NCBI GenBank assembly: GCA_009746045.1
Contig: RPFO01000296.1
Span: forward strand, 1,103,739 to 1,166,238
Length of the DNA stretch: 62,500 nt
Source: Mesostigma viride
Lineage: Eukaryota > Streptophyta > Mesostigmatophyceae > Mesostigmatales > Mesostigmataceae
Reading direction: 5' to 3'
Position 1 is the first letter of the stretch. The number at the start of each line of letters is the position of its first letter. The position numbers were made by a program, and so were the translations under genes. The notes under the pieces are model-generated. The model ran no database searches, was not told the DNA's origin, and was given only the letters and a program-made list of their open reading frames with translations. This document shows positions 12,701-22,455 of this stretch, one piece after another.

Positions 12701-15700
12701 GGTCATGTACAGCGCTCCCTTCCCTGAATCGCTGTACCTCGTTCCTTCTTGGCATCTCCAGAAGAACTGGCTCAGGTTGTACAATTTATGGCCCAGCTTG
12801 TACACACACCTACTGCACCGTACTTGTGCCACACACATCCAGCACCACTACGCGAAGAAGAAACCAAAGCTTCATTTCTTGCTCGCAACCTCCCCTACCA
12901 CACCAGTGCTTTTACTAAGGGTTTTTGTCATTCGTCAACTTGTTGACTATTTGCCTCGGCACTTCGTCAAATGGTTGACTATTTGCCTCGGCAATTCGTC
13001 AAACTGGTTGACTATTTGCCGTGGCGCTTCGTCAACCCGGGGGGGGGGGGGGGGAAGGAAGTTTTATTTCTTCACCATTAACTTAAGGTCGCTCACGCCT
13101 CACACACGCATGTAATGCATGTGGATAAAACACAATATCACATTGTGGCTGTTGGCTTTGTCTTGCCCTTCTTCTTCCCCTTCTTCTTCCCTGAGCTGCC
13201 GTCATCATCGGCCTTGCTCCTTTCTGTCTGGGCCCCCTCCTCGCCAGATTCCTCCTCGTCAGATTCCTCCTCTACAGAGTTCGAGGCGCTGTCAGATGAT
13301 GCTGACTGGCCGCCATCTTCCTCTTCCTGCGCATTCGACCCATCCTCTTCCTCACGCTCTACTCTCTTGCGTTTTTCGCGACCCTGCCTGCCCTCCTTTT
13401 CGTCTAAACTGCGGCCTAGGTCGACGATATTTTCCGTTTCTACAATTTGTCCAGCTTGCTTCTTAAACAGCGCATCTAAGGTGCTAGTCTTGAAACCTGC
13501 CAACCCGTTTTTCTTCGACATTCTCTAGCTCATGCAACACTACCTAAACATCGCCGCCGCCATTATCGAAACAATTTCGCATGCAATATTTTATCGCACA
13601 TGAAGTCGCCAGACGGCCTGAGGTCGTCACGTAATTAATTGCTTGTCCAGGGTGATTACAGTTAATAATTTTTTCATGCCCTCGTCGGCTCAAGTCCTGC
13701 CTTGCTCGTCTTCAGTTTTGGTACCCGAGCATTGTCCTGAACCGTACTGACGTACTGTCTTTCCAAACCAACTCCAACTGCAGCGTACCTAGGATTCAGA
13801 TGGTACGGGCTGACGGCCTGACGCCGCGCCGCTGGACCTTAGGTCTGGCCTTCAGGACTTAGGTGGTTGACGAATACCCTAAACATTTCGTCAAACCGGT
13901 TGACGAACTTCGGAACATATTCGTCAATTGGTTGACGAATTGCCGAGTTGGTTGACGAATGTGGTTGACGAATTGCCCAAAATGGTTGACTATTTTACTA
14001 CTATTTTCAAAATTCGTCAACCGGTTGACGAAATAGTCCCGTTAGTAAAAGCACTGTACCACACGAGCGTATGTTGAAGCAAACGGGGCATCGAAGGTTG
14101 ATCCTGTACCTTGGAACATGTCAGCGACATGGCCGGTATAATCGTAAGGAAGTAAAAATGCGGGAGGCACGTTCTAATACGACGTACCTCCGTACAGCCG
14201 AAGCGTCCCGTACTCTTTCCGAAAGAAATGCGTCAAGAAGCCTTGGAGCGTGGTCTGATCTCCCCAGGACCCGGATGGGTTCTGCGGACGCCAGCAACCA
14301 AGCACATCGGGGGAGTTTATTTGGTAATCAAAGGGGCCTGCGACTTCTGCTGGCGTTGTGCCGGTTTCCATGGTTGGCAATGCGAGGCGCGCATGCAGAT
14401 AGCCGCGTCACATAACAAGTTGAGAAATTGCTCTCAAACGCAAAGGGGAAACAGACACGCATGAGTTGCTTTTCACGAAAACGCGTCTGTTCCTGGTTCC
14501 TTGAGGAGATGCTAAAGAAACCACCCTTGGCTCTGCACTCGCCCAACTCACCTACTTCAGACAATGGATAGTAAGCTCTCAGCTACCTATACTCAAATGG
14601 GTTGTAAGCTCCCAGCTGCTATCTATGGAAGATGGATAGTAAGCTCTCACCTATCTATAGCCAATGGATAGTGAGCTCTCAGCCATCTATCTCGATATAG
14701 CGTGGCAAGCTAATCACTGCGCACCAGTACCTTGAGGCTTTAAAAACACTGGGTATGTACTCGGCAGCTTTCAGAGAACTCTCCACACGAGGACCACCCT
14801 GTTTCAAAATCCTTACGTGGCTCTCCCCAGAAAGAGGCTCCACATTCTATAAATAGTGCTACCACACGGCACTTCTGTAACACACCAAACATCGAGCTCA
14901 CCCCGTAGGACGCAAGAGGTAGGTACGCTTACCAGATAGTACTAGATGATAGAACTAGAAAATAAATAGAAAAACAGCTATCCAGCTTGAGCTCACCCCG
15001 TAGGACGCAAGAGGTAGGTACGCGTACGGCAATAGCCCCGCGGCCGCGCTTAGAGTCAGCAGCAGCAAGCTCCTCGGTGTGAGCTTTCCCTCAGAGAAAA
15101 GCCTCCACAGCACGCATGTCGCAACGGGAACGATAAAAAGCGCGACGGTGTCTGCGCATGGCACCACGTGGGGAAGGAAAAAGTAGGTAGGGTAGGTAGA
15201 AAGAAGTTTTAATTATCACGACATGATACCTTGAAGAACTACTAGTATCCTTAGGCTTATTGCTACTAATTATTCTCAAGAAAGAGTCCAATACAATAGG
15301 CGGTGCGGGTTGGGGTGGGGAGAGGTGGAAGGCCTTCTCTTTTGAAGGGCCAAGGGTGGGCCGTCGGATGAACGGAAACTTTGTGGGTGGACTGCCCAAA
15401 AGAAGTTTACAGACAGATAAAATGAGTTGTTGAGCATGGCAAAAAAGGGATGGGCCCCCCTTCTTCCCCACAATCACCCCACCTAGCTCATCCTCCCAGC
15501 TGCATAGAAAAAAGAGGATGCATGCACCCCATGCGTGGGTGCACACCATGATGCCCAGTGAACCGGTCAAAAAGTGTATATCGAATGTCCTCTGCACTGT
15601 GCAAGCTCTAGAGATTGCTGGTGGCTCAGGAGCCCCGTTCATTGTTGATTACTGCGCGTGCATCGGCCAACACGGTATTCAGCCCCATGCCAAGTACGTC

Positions 15701-18700
15701 CCTGTGGCTGTGCTGAGACTGTGTTCGCCAAAACCATGTAATCACGTAATACCCAGCTGTTATTAATCAATGACAAAGTTGCTATCAACTAATATCCAGC
15801 CTGCTAAGTACCCTGCTATCACGTAACACCCAGCTCTTATCAATTAACAAGAAAGCTGCTATCAACTAATATCCAGCCTGCTCAGTACCCTGCTATCACG
15901 TAACACCCAGCTGTTATTGCAAAGCGCCTCGTGCTTGGCTTGAAACACATTCTTTATTGGTACCGTGACATTACTAGACTGTTATTGCAGCTCATGGGGA
16001 GAGTATACCGAGATGGTTTGAGCTCCCTCGCTTGGGCCATCCTGTGCGAACAGACGGTGCTCAGGCTGCGCACGCCGTACATTCCACTAGTAGCAACTCC
16101 TACTAGCTAGCGGTAGGCGACTTCAAGGAGCCTTGAGACTTGCGGATGCCTCGCGCCCTGTCCGCGTCAGTGCTGACGTAGTTGCGCCAAGGAAGTGAAG
16201 AGTTGCGCAAGGGCCATCAACGCGCGCAAGGCCCGTGACCGCGGCAAACAAGTTCTTTGTGCCTTCTCGCCCACCCACCGCGGTTGCTAGCACTCAGGAA
16301 CCAAGCTCTTTGAGCCTTCCATCCGCCCACCCACCCTGGTCTCTTTGCGGGGGTGCAAGGGGTGTTTTTCCAGGCCTGCATGGCTGGCCCTCTTGGCGAG
16401 CGTAGAGCACTGTTTGTTCACTGGCCGGATTTTGGTTCACTTTGTGACCTGACACACATGCATTGTAGAAAGGTATGATGTCTTTGGTGTGATGCACAAT
16501 AAGGAGCTAGAACATCCAGATCTGGATCAAATAAATAACGTACGCTGGTTGGACAGGCCGATTCCGCAGACAAATGCGCCAGCACACGCCACGCGCAGGC
16601 TGGCATTGCCGGTCCGCGCCCCCACAAAAATGATTCCCAACATCACTGCCAACGTGACGAGCAAATTGTTGAGGGCAAACACCTGCACGCGACATGTAGA
16701 GGGTAGGCGCCAAGCGAGATTGGACAGCAAGACTGTTAACCCAGTTAAGATTACCCCAGTTAAGTTTACTGGACACAGAGCGGGTTGCGGAGGGCAAACC
16801 GCAGCTGGAGGGTGGGCGGGCAGGAGGGTGGAGAGCACCTGTGGGCATTATGGCAGGTGTCCACCACGTTCATGCCACGAATGGCCAACACCTGCACATG
16901 CAGAGCGCGCCAAATGAGACGGTCGTTGCCAGTAACATAACCGGAAGAGCGATGCAACAACACACTGGCCGATAATGAAACACAATAAAGAGTAATGCAA
17001 GAACATACTGGCCCACAAACCCACACATCGGGTTGGCAAGATACGTTTCATGGTGGCATGACCATAAACGCAGTCTGCCTAACCGTTTTATAATTTTGGG
17101 GGGCTTGATAGTACTGCCACAGTACCGGATGCGAGCAAGCAGCCACGACCCACCTCATAGTGCACGTGGTACTGCCACTGTATTGGATGCAAGCCAAACA
17201 AGAGCGCCGCCACGCCGGCTGCCAGGTCACTGCCCCCCAGATGCCTCATCCTCGCCGTCAGGAAGACGAGCCCGGCCGACGCGGCGCCGAGGACCGCGTT
17301 GAGCACATTCAGGCGCCACGCGATGCCCTCCTTGTCCCCCGCGCGACCGACGAGCGCCCCCAGCATGGTCAGCAGGGGGTACCCTGCCAGGTGCCGAGTG
17401 GCGCACGCAGGCGACAATGACATGCCTCCATCCGGTTCGGTATGTCATCACGGATGGCGAAACAGACTTGGTTCCATTGCGGGTAGAGGATATACTCATG
17501 GGTGTTGCTACAACATAACTGTGCCAGAATTAAGGTCACAACACCGATGATTAGGTTGCATTGACGGTTAAGGCTTTAGGGTTTAGGGTGAAAGAAGCAT
17601 TCAATTATTGTGCAGGGGTTCTGGTCCCAGGATTCTGGCATTTTTTTGTGTGTGTGATCTGGTTTCTTTTGTGCATGCAATAGGTTCCGGTCCCAGGTCG
17701 GTGTCCATCGACACGCGCCACAACGAAGGCCACAAATACCATTGTTTGGTTCTAGTAGACTTGACATTGGTTCCGTCCCGTTGCTGTCCATCGACACAGA
17801 TGTCCACGTCTCGTCCACAGAGTTTTTGTCCATCAACGACGAAACAGGTTCTACGATAAACGAGGTGGATGATGGAGACCAATACAGGGGGCTTTCCCAC
17901 AGTGCAGCGCTCCCAGCGACACGACACGGACAAATGTGACAACAGCGGGCAGCAACACAGGACGAGTAACCCACCCATGACAGCAGCACAGGACAAGTGA
18001 ACAAACCGCACACAACAGCAACACAGGACAGGTGACTCGGACATGATGGAATCCATCGCTGATCCCGTTCCCACCTACTCACAAATATTATACGGGGTTG
18101 TCGTGCGCTTCCCATTCGGCTCCCTTCCAATACCATTGCCATTTGCCCAGATATTCAAACTAGCGTCTAGCTGGCAATATTCACATTCAACTTGCTCACA
18201 AGACTACTTGCAAAGTGTTTCCTTAATGTGCGGCATACCACCATTATGCATTGTATCATAGTTATGCTGGCATATGCCCCTTGCAGTTCGAAATGGTTCC
18301 GTTGCGATCCCGGTCCTGTGACCGAAACCATAGGTGGCAGGTGACAGAAGGAGCGAGCGTTCAAACATCGGTAGCGCCATCACGAGCCAGCTGGCGTAAG
18401 CGCACCCATATACATGCACGCAAATTCCATGCACGCACGTGCCCGCAAACAGGCACTTACAAGTACAGCCCCCCCCCCCCCCCCGCGGGCCCCCCAGCCC
18501 CCCAGCGCCCAAGCCCCCCAGCCCCCCAGGCCCCCCAGGCCCCCCAGCCCCCCCAGCCCCCCCAGCCCCCCCAGCCCCCCCAGCCCCCCCAGCCCCCCCA
18601 GCCCCCCCAGCCCCCCCAGCCCCCCAGCCCCCAGCCCCCCAGCCCCCCAGCCCCCCAGCCCCCCAGCCCACCAGCACAAAAATGGACAAACAAAAAGACA

Positions 18701-18850
18701 AATACACGCGCACACGCACACACCTGGTGGGTGGGCCACCCCCGCCGTGCACGCCGCGTTGACCAGCTCGCTGTTGTCGCCGCCCACGATCGAGGGGGGC
18801 ATCGTCTCCACGTACACCGCCAGAATTAGGACAAATACCACCGCGGCCAT
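785..18850 (-). CDS. TMEM260: TMEM260 / DUF2723 protein O-mannosyltransferase homologue, 10 exons, 3' end off the window
   Basis: Homologue of TMEM260 (DUF2723), a multipass ER enzyme that in animals O-mannosylates IPT domains of receptors. Ten minus-strand exons join with GT-AG borders and consistent phase: 18724-18850, 17154-17383, 16544-16682, 14997-15151, 14188-14281, 10858-10936, 7885-8380, 6177-6659, 3373-3506, 785-1001 (718 codons). Visible signatures: [13 protein letters not shown] and GVAHPPGYPL across intron 1, [57 protein letters not shown], then [31 protein letters not shown] and [10 protein letters not shown]. The frame is open upstream of ATG 18850 to 18916 without another ATG, so a further 5' exon is possible. 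Exons 7 and 8 carry long Gly/Ser/Ala/Asp-rich insertions absent from animal homologues. The last exon ends at a GTAAGT donor (779-784), so the C terminus lies left of the window; a stop at 746 is intronic. Confidence 0.92.
1081..1200. repeat. 40-bp minisatellite, 3 copies, TMEM260 intron 9
   Basis: Three near-identical 40-bp units (start word caagctttgggtctgg) lie 80 bp upstream, in transcription sense, of TMEM260 exon 10. They create small spurious ORFs on both strands. Confidence 0.9.
2290..2680. repeat. Dispersed aggtttaagat repeats
   Basis: The word aggtttaagat(c) recurs about six times between 2310 and 2645, with an inverted instance (gatcttaaa) near 2391. Spacing is irregular. It could be a degraded terminal-repeat element, but no clean ends were found. 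No gene recognised between 1002 and 3372. Confidence 0.6.
2921..2999. repeat. 79-bp direct repeat, copy B
   Basis: Second copy of the repeat at 1-79. Downstream sequence diverges immediately after the shared gctctcgtgc. Confidence 0.85.
3115..3416. repeat. 126-bp tandem copies of the 3' edge of TMEM260 exon 9
   Basis: The exon 9 3' edge plus its donor (3367-3416) is repeated at 3241-3282 with period 126, and again in more degraded form at 3122-3163. The intervening filler (catgctacgagcg...gggccaaggggtagagc) is also repeated. The middle copy keeps the gtaggt donor on the minus strand, so a decoy 5' splice site lies just downstream of the real one. Confidence 0.88.
3650..3830. repeat. Degraded copies of the 5' edge of TMEM260 exon 9
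   Basis: The acceptor and first bases of exon 9 (around 3491-3516) are echoed upstream in the intron at 3650-3670 and 3776-3830; both keep the ggatgcgtgc word and the second keeps the cagagcagcagcagg polypyrimidine-side context. These are decoy 3' splice sites on the minus strand. Confidence 0.65.
3869..4278. repeat. 22-bp minisatellite, about 19 copies
   Basis: Units of gtgatgatagtgacgtctggta with single-base variants. Because 22 is not a multiple of 3, two minus-strand frames read the same 22-residue repeat; these ORFs are repeat artefacts. Confidence 0.93.
4890..5580. repeat. Irregular ttgcccgtggctag minisatellite
   Basis: Short units built on gcccgtggctagt, gcccgtggccaaat and gcccgt cover about 690 bp of TMEM260 intron 8, with copy length varying from unit to unit. 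The rest of the interval 4280-6176 shows no recognisable gene. Confidence 0.85.
7111..7350. repeat. (GGT)n microsatellite, about 230 bp
   Basis: Nearly pure GGT with an internal GTTGGT stretch at about 7271-7306, in TMEM260 intron 7. The transcribed strand of the gene carries ACC. The poly-Gly, poly-Val and poly-Pro ORFs here are artefacts. Confidence 0.97.
8985..9110 (-). repeat. tRNA-like (Pol III A/B box) SINE-like segment
   Basis: On the minus strand the word tagcgcaatcgatag (A-box-like, near 9080-9094) is followed about 85 bases on by gggttcgaaatcc (B-box-like, near 9009-9021). The spacing suits a tRNA-Leu/Ser-type promoter with long variable arm, but no cloverleaf forms, so this looks like a tRNA-derived SINE relic, not a tRNA gene. 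A second A-box half lies near 9921-9944. Confidence 0.4.
9252..9773 (-). other. Unrecognised 173-codon ORF in TMEM260 intron 6
   Basis: An open frame of 173 codons lies between the two tRNA-like segments. It is rich in Ser, Arg and Pro, with no motif I recognise. Words such as tgtcaaattgtcaaattg (9190s) and its inverse caatttgacaattc (9765s) flank it as an inverted repeat, and the words agtcggggt recur on both sides. It may be the inside of a degenerate mobile element, or chance. Confidence 0.25.
10287..10521. mobile_element. TA-flanked MITE with 26-bp perfect terminal inverted repeats
   Basis: Element 10289-10519 (231 bp) starts cagtcattcacgccttaag and ends with the exact reverse complement over 26 bases. 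It is flanked by TA on both sides, which suits the Tc1/mariner type of target duplication. Extra internal copies of cccaacttaaggcgtgaa lie in both orientations, so the element can fold into several hairpins. No coding content. A diverged relative lies at 41509-41703. It sits in TMEM260 intron 6. Confidence 0.85.
11121..11249. repeat. 43-bp minisatellite, 3 copies
   Basis: Units begin agatgcttgatatgcatgcg and end actttgccctggct; TMEM260 intron 5. Confidence 0.9.
11587..12226. repeat. 71-bp minisatellite, 9 copies
   Basis: Exact 71-bp period (tagctagcctttggtgggca ... ccgtgacatgg), with unit starts at 11587, 11658, 11729, 11800 and on. Variants alternate (taaccggg, tactcggg, taattggg; ttgtcgc, tttcgc), which would let copy order be traced. 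Intron 5 of TMEM260. Confidence 0.95.
12571..12690. repeat. 19-bp minisatellite, about 7 copies
   Basis: Units gctgccacctgtacacgtt with variants. Produces overlapping Cys/Thr-rich spurious ORFs on both strands. Confidence 0.92.
12896..14064. mobile_element. hAT-type DNA element, 1153 bp, with 8-bp target duplication
   Basis: Element 12904-14056 is flanked by an identical 8-bp duplication TACCACAC (12896-12903 and 14057-14064). Ends are inverted: CAGTGCTTTTACTAAGGG at left, CCCGTTAGTAAAAGCACTG at right. CAGTG termini with 8-bp duplications are the hallmark of the hAT superfamily. Both subterminal zones carry arrays of ttcgtcaa ... ggttgacgaa palindromes (left 12930-13037, right 13860-14035), likely transposase-binding sites. 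The element has no transposase but holds an intact 127-codon ORF (13138-13521). It lies in TMEM260 intron 5. Confidence 0.9.
13138..13521 (-). CDS. 127-aa charged protein encoded inside the hAT-type element
   Basis: A complete ATG-to-stop frame in the centre of the element. The N-terminal 40 residues are ordinary in composition ([20 protein letters not shown]), the middle is Glu/Ser-rich and acidic, and the C terminus is a Lys/Gly tail ([12 protein letters not shown]). Composition suits a nuclear or nucleolar protein. The [10 protein letters not shown] stretch faintly recalls PCNA-interacting or small structural motifs, but it lacks the usual Gln; I assign no function. Absence of introns amid intron-rich genes and position between terminal repeats suggest either an element gene or a captured, perhaps retroposed, host fragment. 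Confidence 0.55.
   Translation of the reverse strand: MSKKNGLAGFKTSTLDALFKKQAGQIVETENIVDLGRSLDEKEGRQGREKRKRVEREEEDGSNAQEEEDGGQSASSDSASNSVEEESDEEESGEEGAQTERSKADDDGSSGKKKGKKKGKTKPTATM
14570..14700. repeat. ggatagtaagctctcagctatctat repeats
   Basis: Four imperfect copies of a segment of about 30-50 bp (ggatagtaagctctca and ctatctat words) in TMEM260 intron 4. Confidence 0.7.
14894..15030. repeat. Duplicated 3' edge and donor of TMEM260 exon 4
   Basis: The plus-strand stretch 14989-15023, covering the last bases of exon 4 and its gtgagc donor, is repeated without mismatch over 35 bp at 14894-14928 (offset 95). A second, identical 5' splice site therefore sits 95 bp into intron 4. Confidence 0.9.
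15745..15920. repeat. 77-bp minisatellite, 2.3 copies
   Basis: Units built on gtaacacccagctgttat ... gctatcaactaatatccagcctgct ... taccctgctatcac. Intron 3 of TMEM260. No gene is seen elsewhere in 15152-16543. Confidence 0.85.
17101..17195. repeat. Echo of the 3' edge of TMEM260 exon 2
   Basis: Exonic plus-strand words gtggtactgccactgtattggatgcaagc (split here as gtactgccactgtattgg and gatgcaagc, about 17167-17193) recur in the intron at 17108-17136 as gtactgccacagtaccgg and gatgcgagc. The copy lies directly beyond the exon border at 17154. Confidence 0.7.
17568..17591. repeat. Two interstitial TTTAGGG units
   Basis: The string ctttagggtttagggtg holds two plant-type telomeric heptamers inside TMEM260 intron 1. 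Two units can arise by chance. Confidence 0.4.
18471..18668. repeat. (CCCCCCAG)n minisatellite
   Basis: About 200 bp of agccccc units with length variants (7-10 bp) in TMEM260 intron 1. On the transcribed minus strand this is a G-rich ggggggctgg array next to the exon 1 donor at 18723. Pro-rich and Gly-rich ORFs across it are artefacts. Confidence 0.95.
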
Positions 18851-18909
18851 CGGCCAGCAGGGCTCACCTGGCCAAAGACCCTGGGGGCATTGGGAGGGTG
18901 CGGGGTCTG

Positions 18910-19085
18910 CGCTCACAAAGCATCGTCATATGAACACGAAGGCACGCGCCTATATATGATCAGCAAGCGCACAAAGCACCGTCATATGAACACGAAGGCA
19001 CGCGCCTATCTATGATCAGCAAGCGCACAAAGCACCGTCATATGAACACGAAGGTACGCGCCTGTCTATGATCAGCAAGCGCACA
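18910..19085. repeat. 56-bp repeat, 3 copies, abutting TMEM260 exon 1
   Basis: Units contain cgtcatatgaacacgaaggc and atgatcagcaagcgcacaaag. The first copy merges into the region just upstream of exon 1 (gcgctcacaaagcatcg), so it may be an echo of a 3' splice-site region; that would imply an upstream non-coding or coding exon. Confidence 0.85.
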
Positions 19086-19945
19086 ACGTAACAACCAAAG
19101 GGCATATACTACTACCTTTTGAAATAGCAAGAATCATGTGACTACACTAAACAACCAAAAGGCAGGGCACTAATCACTCGAGAAGCATGACTAATCAATA
19201 GAAAAGTTGAAAGTAAACTATTTGAGTTGAACCGATGAAACAACAAAACATTGGTACAATGGGAAACTTGAGAAACACAAACTAAGAATCTAGCAGATAG
19301 TTGGGCATATTACACCAGAGAATGCTTGTAAAGAGAGGAGGGGTGTGGAACCACCAGCCACCCATTGTGAGAACAGAAACACGAAGAAGAACTTGCTGCT
19401 TTATGGCGAGTCTCAAGAATTAATTGTAGTAGTATGTAAATGATTATATGGGCGGGCTCGAAAAACGGAATTCGCAGGACTGCTTTGGAAGGAATGAAGT
19501 GAGAGCGGAGGTGGGGTGGGCTGTGGTGGGGTAGCGTGGCGACTAAACGTGCTGGGTTGCCTTGGGGTGGGGGTAGGTTGGGTTGGGTTGGGCTGAGGTT
19601 GCATGTTACGTGTAAGGGAAAATGGGGTGTGCGTCTCGTTGTTGCCCATTTCTTGGCTTTACAGGCTCTGCTTACTGTTGCCCATATGCACATTTCCAGA
19701 TACTCGCCACTTTTTGCAGCCTATGCTCTGGAACAGGTGAAAAAGGTGCGTGCACGCTGCAAAGCACACAGCCTTGCTCTGTCATGTGCACGGATGGCAT
19801 AGACCAAAAGCAGGCCGTACATGACGGCTTACACATCACAAAACGTGCCCCGCTGCCAAGGAGATAAAAATGAGTGAAAAGGTTAGGGCAAGGTAGGCAA
19901 GACAGGACGAGATTTTTCCAAATGTTATAAAGGGACCATGTTTCG

Positions 19946-20168
19946 GTTGAGCAATTAGTAGCTGGGATAGTGTGGGTAAAGTTAGATCCACGTGAAGGGC
20001 ATTGGATACTAGTAGTACTCGTCCCAGCAATCCAGGGGCAGAAACAGAAAGCTGAATCCACGTAAAGGGAACTGGTTGAGCAATTAGTAGCTGGGATAGT
20101 GTGGGTAAAGTTAGATCCACGTTAAGGGCATTGGATACTAATAGTACTCGTCCCAGCAATCCAGGGGA
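19946..20168. repeat. 129-bp tandem duplication
   Basis: Two copies of a segment starting gttgagcaattagtagctgg and ending atccagggg(c/a)agaaac, with few mismatches. Intergenic between TMEM260 and the crystallin-like gene. The rest of 19090-21500 shows no supported gene. Confidence 0.92.
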
Positions 20169-21512
20169 AGAAACAAAAAGACAACATGGTAGGCCAAGAT
20201 TAGGTGGGAAATTCCATATTTATACCGGTATAACGGCACTAAGCTCCTTGACTTGGTACATGAAGCCTCCAGCCCTCCACATGCACTGGCGTCACCGGCA
20301 CATTTCCTTGTCTATGCTCTCGTAGGCAAAATTCGCACGCATTTGGTGGCAAACGGCGACAGTCAGGCTGGCATGTTTTTATTACAATTAAGCCCATCTT
20401 GGCCTGCTCTCATGCCCTGCAGCCATTGATATAGTAATCTGCACATATATATTAGTCTTTACAGGGAATAATCTGAAAATTAACCCGGGGCGCGGGGGGT
20501 CAATGCACACTAGTGATGTGAAAGTACCAGCCCACCGCTCACGATGTCAAATGCACCATACCATTTGAAAGCTGGCGTCCAGCAGCTTTGGGTTTTTCGT
20601 TTAGATTAGCTTCCGTTTGCCCTTGTTGCTGCCGTTTGCGCCCCATGCTCTTGATCTGGAGATGATGAAGTATACAGAGAAACGAAAATCGTCCAACCCT
20701 ATTCCGCCGATTTGAACAGCTCGGCAGAAAGTGCGTCAAATGCCAGGTTTCTCGGCATAAAACCCGATGCCGAAGAGGCAAGTGTTACCACGATTCCCCC
20801 CCCCCAAACAACAGGTAAGGAAAACAAGCGCAACCTAGCGCAACAAAAAACTACGCTTTCGTGCAATGCTCCACTCACAAGGCAAGGTCAGGACTCTTGT
20901 GAGGGACGAGCATCGCCCCCCTATTACTTGGAGTATTAGCGAGTTATTATTACCATGCTTATTTTATGTTAAGTGCCCGCGATTACAACAATCATTACAT
21001 TGAAGCCTGCATTCAAGCATGATTCGAGGGGTGGTTTTCAAAAGGGTGCTGCGAAGCAACGCAATCTAACGCAATAATAATTTTTTAATTATTTGGTTGC
21101 ATGCATGGTCGAGACCTCAGGTCTGGCCGAGCTGGTGTTCTGCTGCCATCTGTGACCCCATGCGGGGCCATCGCGTCGCGGTAAGTCTGATACTGGGAAG
21201 ACACGGTGCTACGTGGCGGACCAATGCTGCTGTCCGCCATGGCAACAGTCAATAATAATTGCCTCCATAAGCCACAAGCCTGTCAGAGTTACGCCTTTTC
21301 CTCGAGATTAGTGCTCGAGACCAGGTAGCCATAAGCAACAGCGCGCTTCAATCCTTGTCTCGTTCTGTTGATTACCAGGTTGTAGTTTGGCCTCGCCAAC
21401 ACCCGACATTTGCTTCCTGTGCTGTGGTTAGAAAGCATTGCCGGCATTTAGCTGCACCGCATTAGGTGGACACGGCATCCGGGGTATCTAAATGCGCCCA
21501 GCGTAAAATTCC

Positions 21513-22145
21513 ATGGAAATGTGGGGGAGCGTCGTTCGCAAAGGTTGCGGCATGTTCGTATCCGCTTCATGCGTCGCGGCTGTTCTGCTGAGTTTATCTC
21601 ACGTCGTCATAGGATCCGACCTAGCGCTTGCGCGCGGGAAGGCAGATTTCTTGCCTGAGAAGTATGGAACCGGCTATGTATGCAGAAAAACGCTCGTGAC
21701 GCTGTACTCTAGGAAACATTTCCACGGGCCGGCATACTCAATACGCTGTAGTGCCACAGACCTTCGATTCATGGCGTGCCTACCGGTGCAGTCGATCGCC
21801 GTGAAAGCCGGGACTTCAGTCTTTTTCTTTCCAGAACCAAACTACGGCGGCAAGCCGATCCTAGTCCGCCAAAATGTGCCGGATGTCTCGAAAGTGGAAG
21901 GCTTGCTAGCCGCGCAAGGGTCCATGAGGGTATGCAAGGAGCCCGTCCATCACGCGACAGACAATTGCACGGCGGGTACGGAACTGCACACTTGCGAGGA
22001 GATTAAGCCGAATAGCTTCACCCCGCTCGATGAGAATTATGCCGAGCTGCGCGTCCCGGTGAAGCACGTCGGGGATTTCAAGGCGCCAACAGTCGAGGAG
22101 ATGGAGGAGCGGATGCGGCAGAAGTTCTTCCTGGTGTGGGGCTAG
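21513..22145 (+). CDS. Secreted beta/gamma-crystallin-like protein, intronless, 210 aa
   Basis: A single open frame. Residues 14-34 (MFVSASCVAAVLLSLSHVVIG) form a signal-peptide-like hydrophobic stretch, so export through the ER is likely. Residues about 60-145 read as one beta/gamma-crystallin Greek-key pair: VTLYSRKHFHG, then PVQSIAVKAGTSVFFFPEPNYGGKPILV and a closing SMRV; the aromatic-x5-Gly and NYGG words are typical of the family (the quoted run is split in the protein at SIAVKAG / TSVFFF). At least eight cysteines follow the signal region, which fits a disulphide-bonded extracellular product. The C terminus is charged (VEEMEERMRQKF) and unrecognised. Family members bind calcium or act as structural or membrane-interacting proteins; I cannot say which applies. 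Domain call is by pattern only. Confidence 0.65.
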   Translation: MEMWGSVVRKGCGMFVSASCVAAVLLSLSHVVIGSDLALARGKADFLPEKYGTGYVCRKTLVTLYSRKHFHGPAYSIRCSATDLRFMACLPVQSIAVKAGTSVFFFPEPNYGGKPILVRQNVPDVSKVEGLLAAQGSMRVCKEPVHHATDNCTAGTELHTCEEIKPNSFTPLDENYAELRVPVKHVGDFKAPTVEEMEERMRQKFFLVWG

Positions 22146-22455
22146 TCATTATTGTGCCATTATCATATCAGTCATTATTCTGTGCCGTCAATCGTACCCA
22201 CAAGAGCTTATTCTTAGTCACCTGCACTGTCTGCTGACGTTGTTTCTGTTATCTGTCCCCACCATAATGAGATTTTCTTGCCGGCACTTACCCGCTGGGG
22301 TTGGATCGTGAAAACGTTGTGAACGAAACTGGCTGGTTGTGTGATAGGCTTGCGAGGACCATGCCTCAGAGGTGACTATAGCGCATTCTGACCTCGACCT
22401 CCTGTGATCTAAATCCATGCACGTCTGTCTCTAGGGAGACGGCAATTGTGCACGA

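Noticed and set aside
18251-18959. Pro-rich and Gly-rich ORFs over the CCCCCCAG array
   Set aside because: Repeat artefacts; the real coding part is 18724-18850 on the minus strand.
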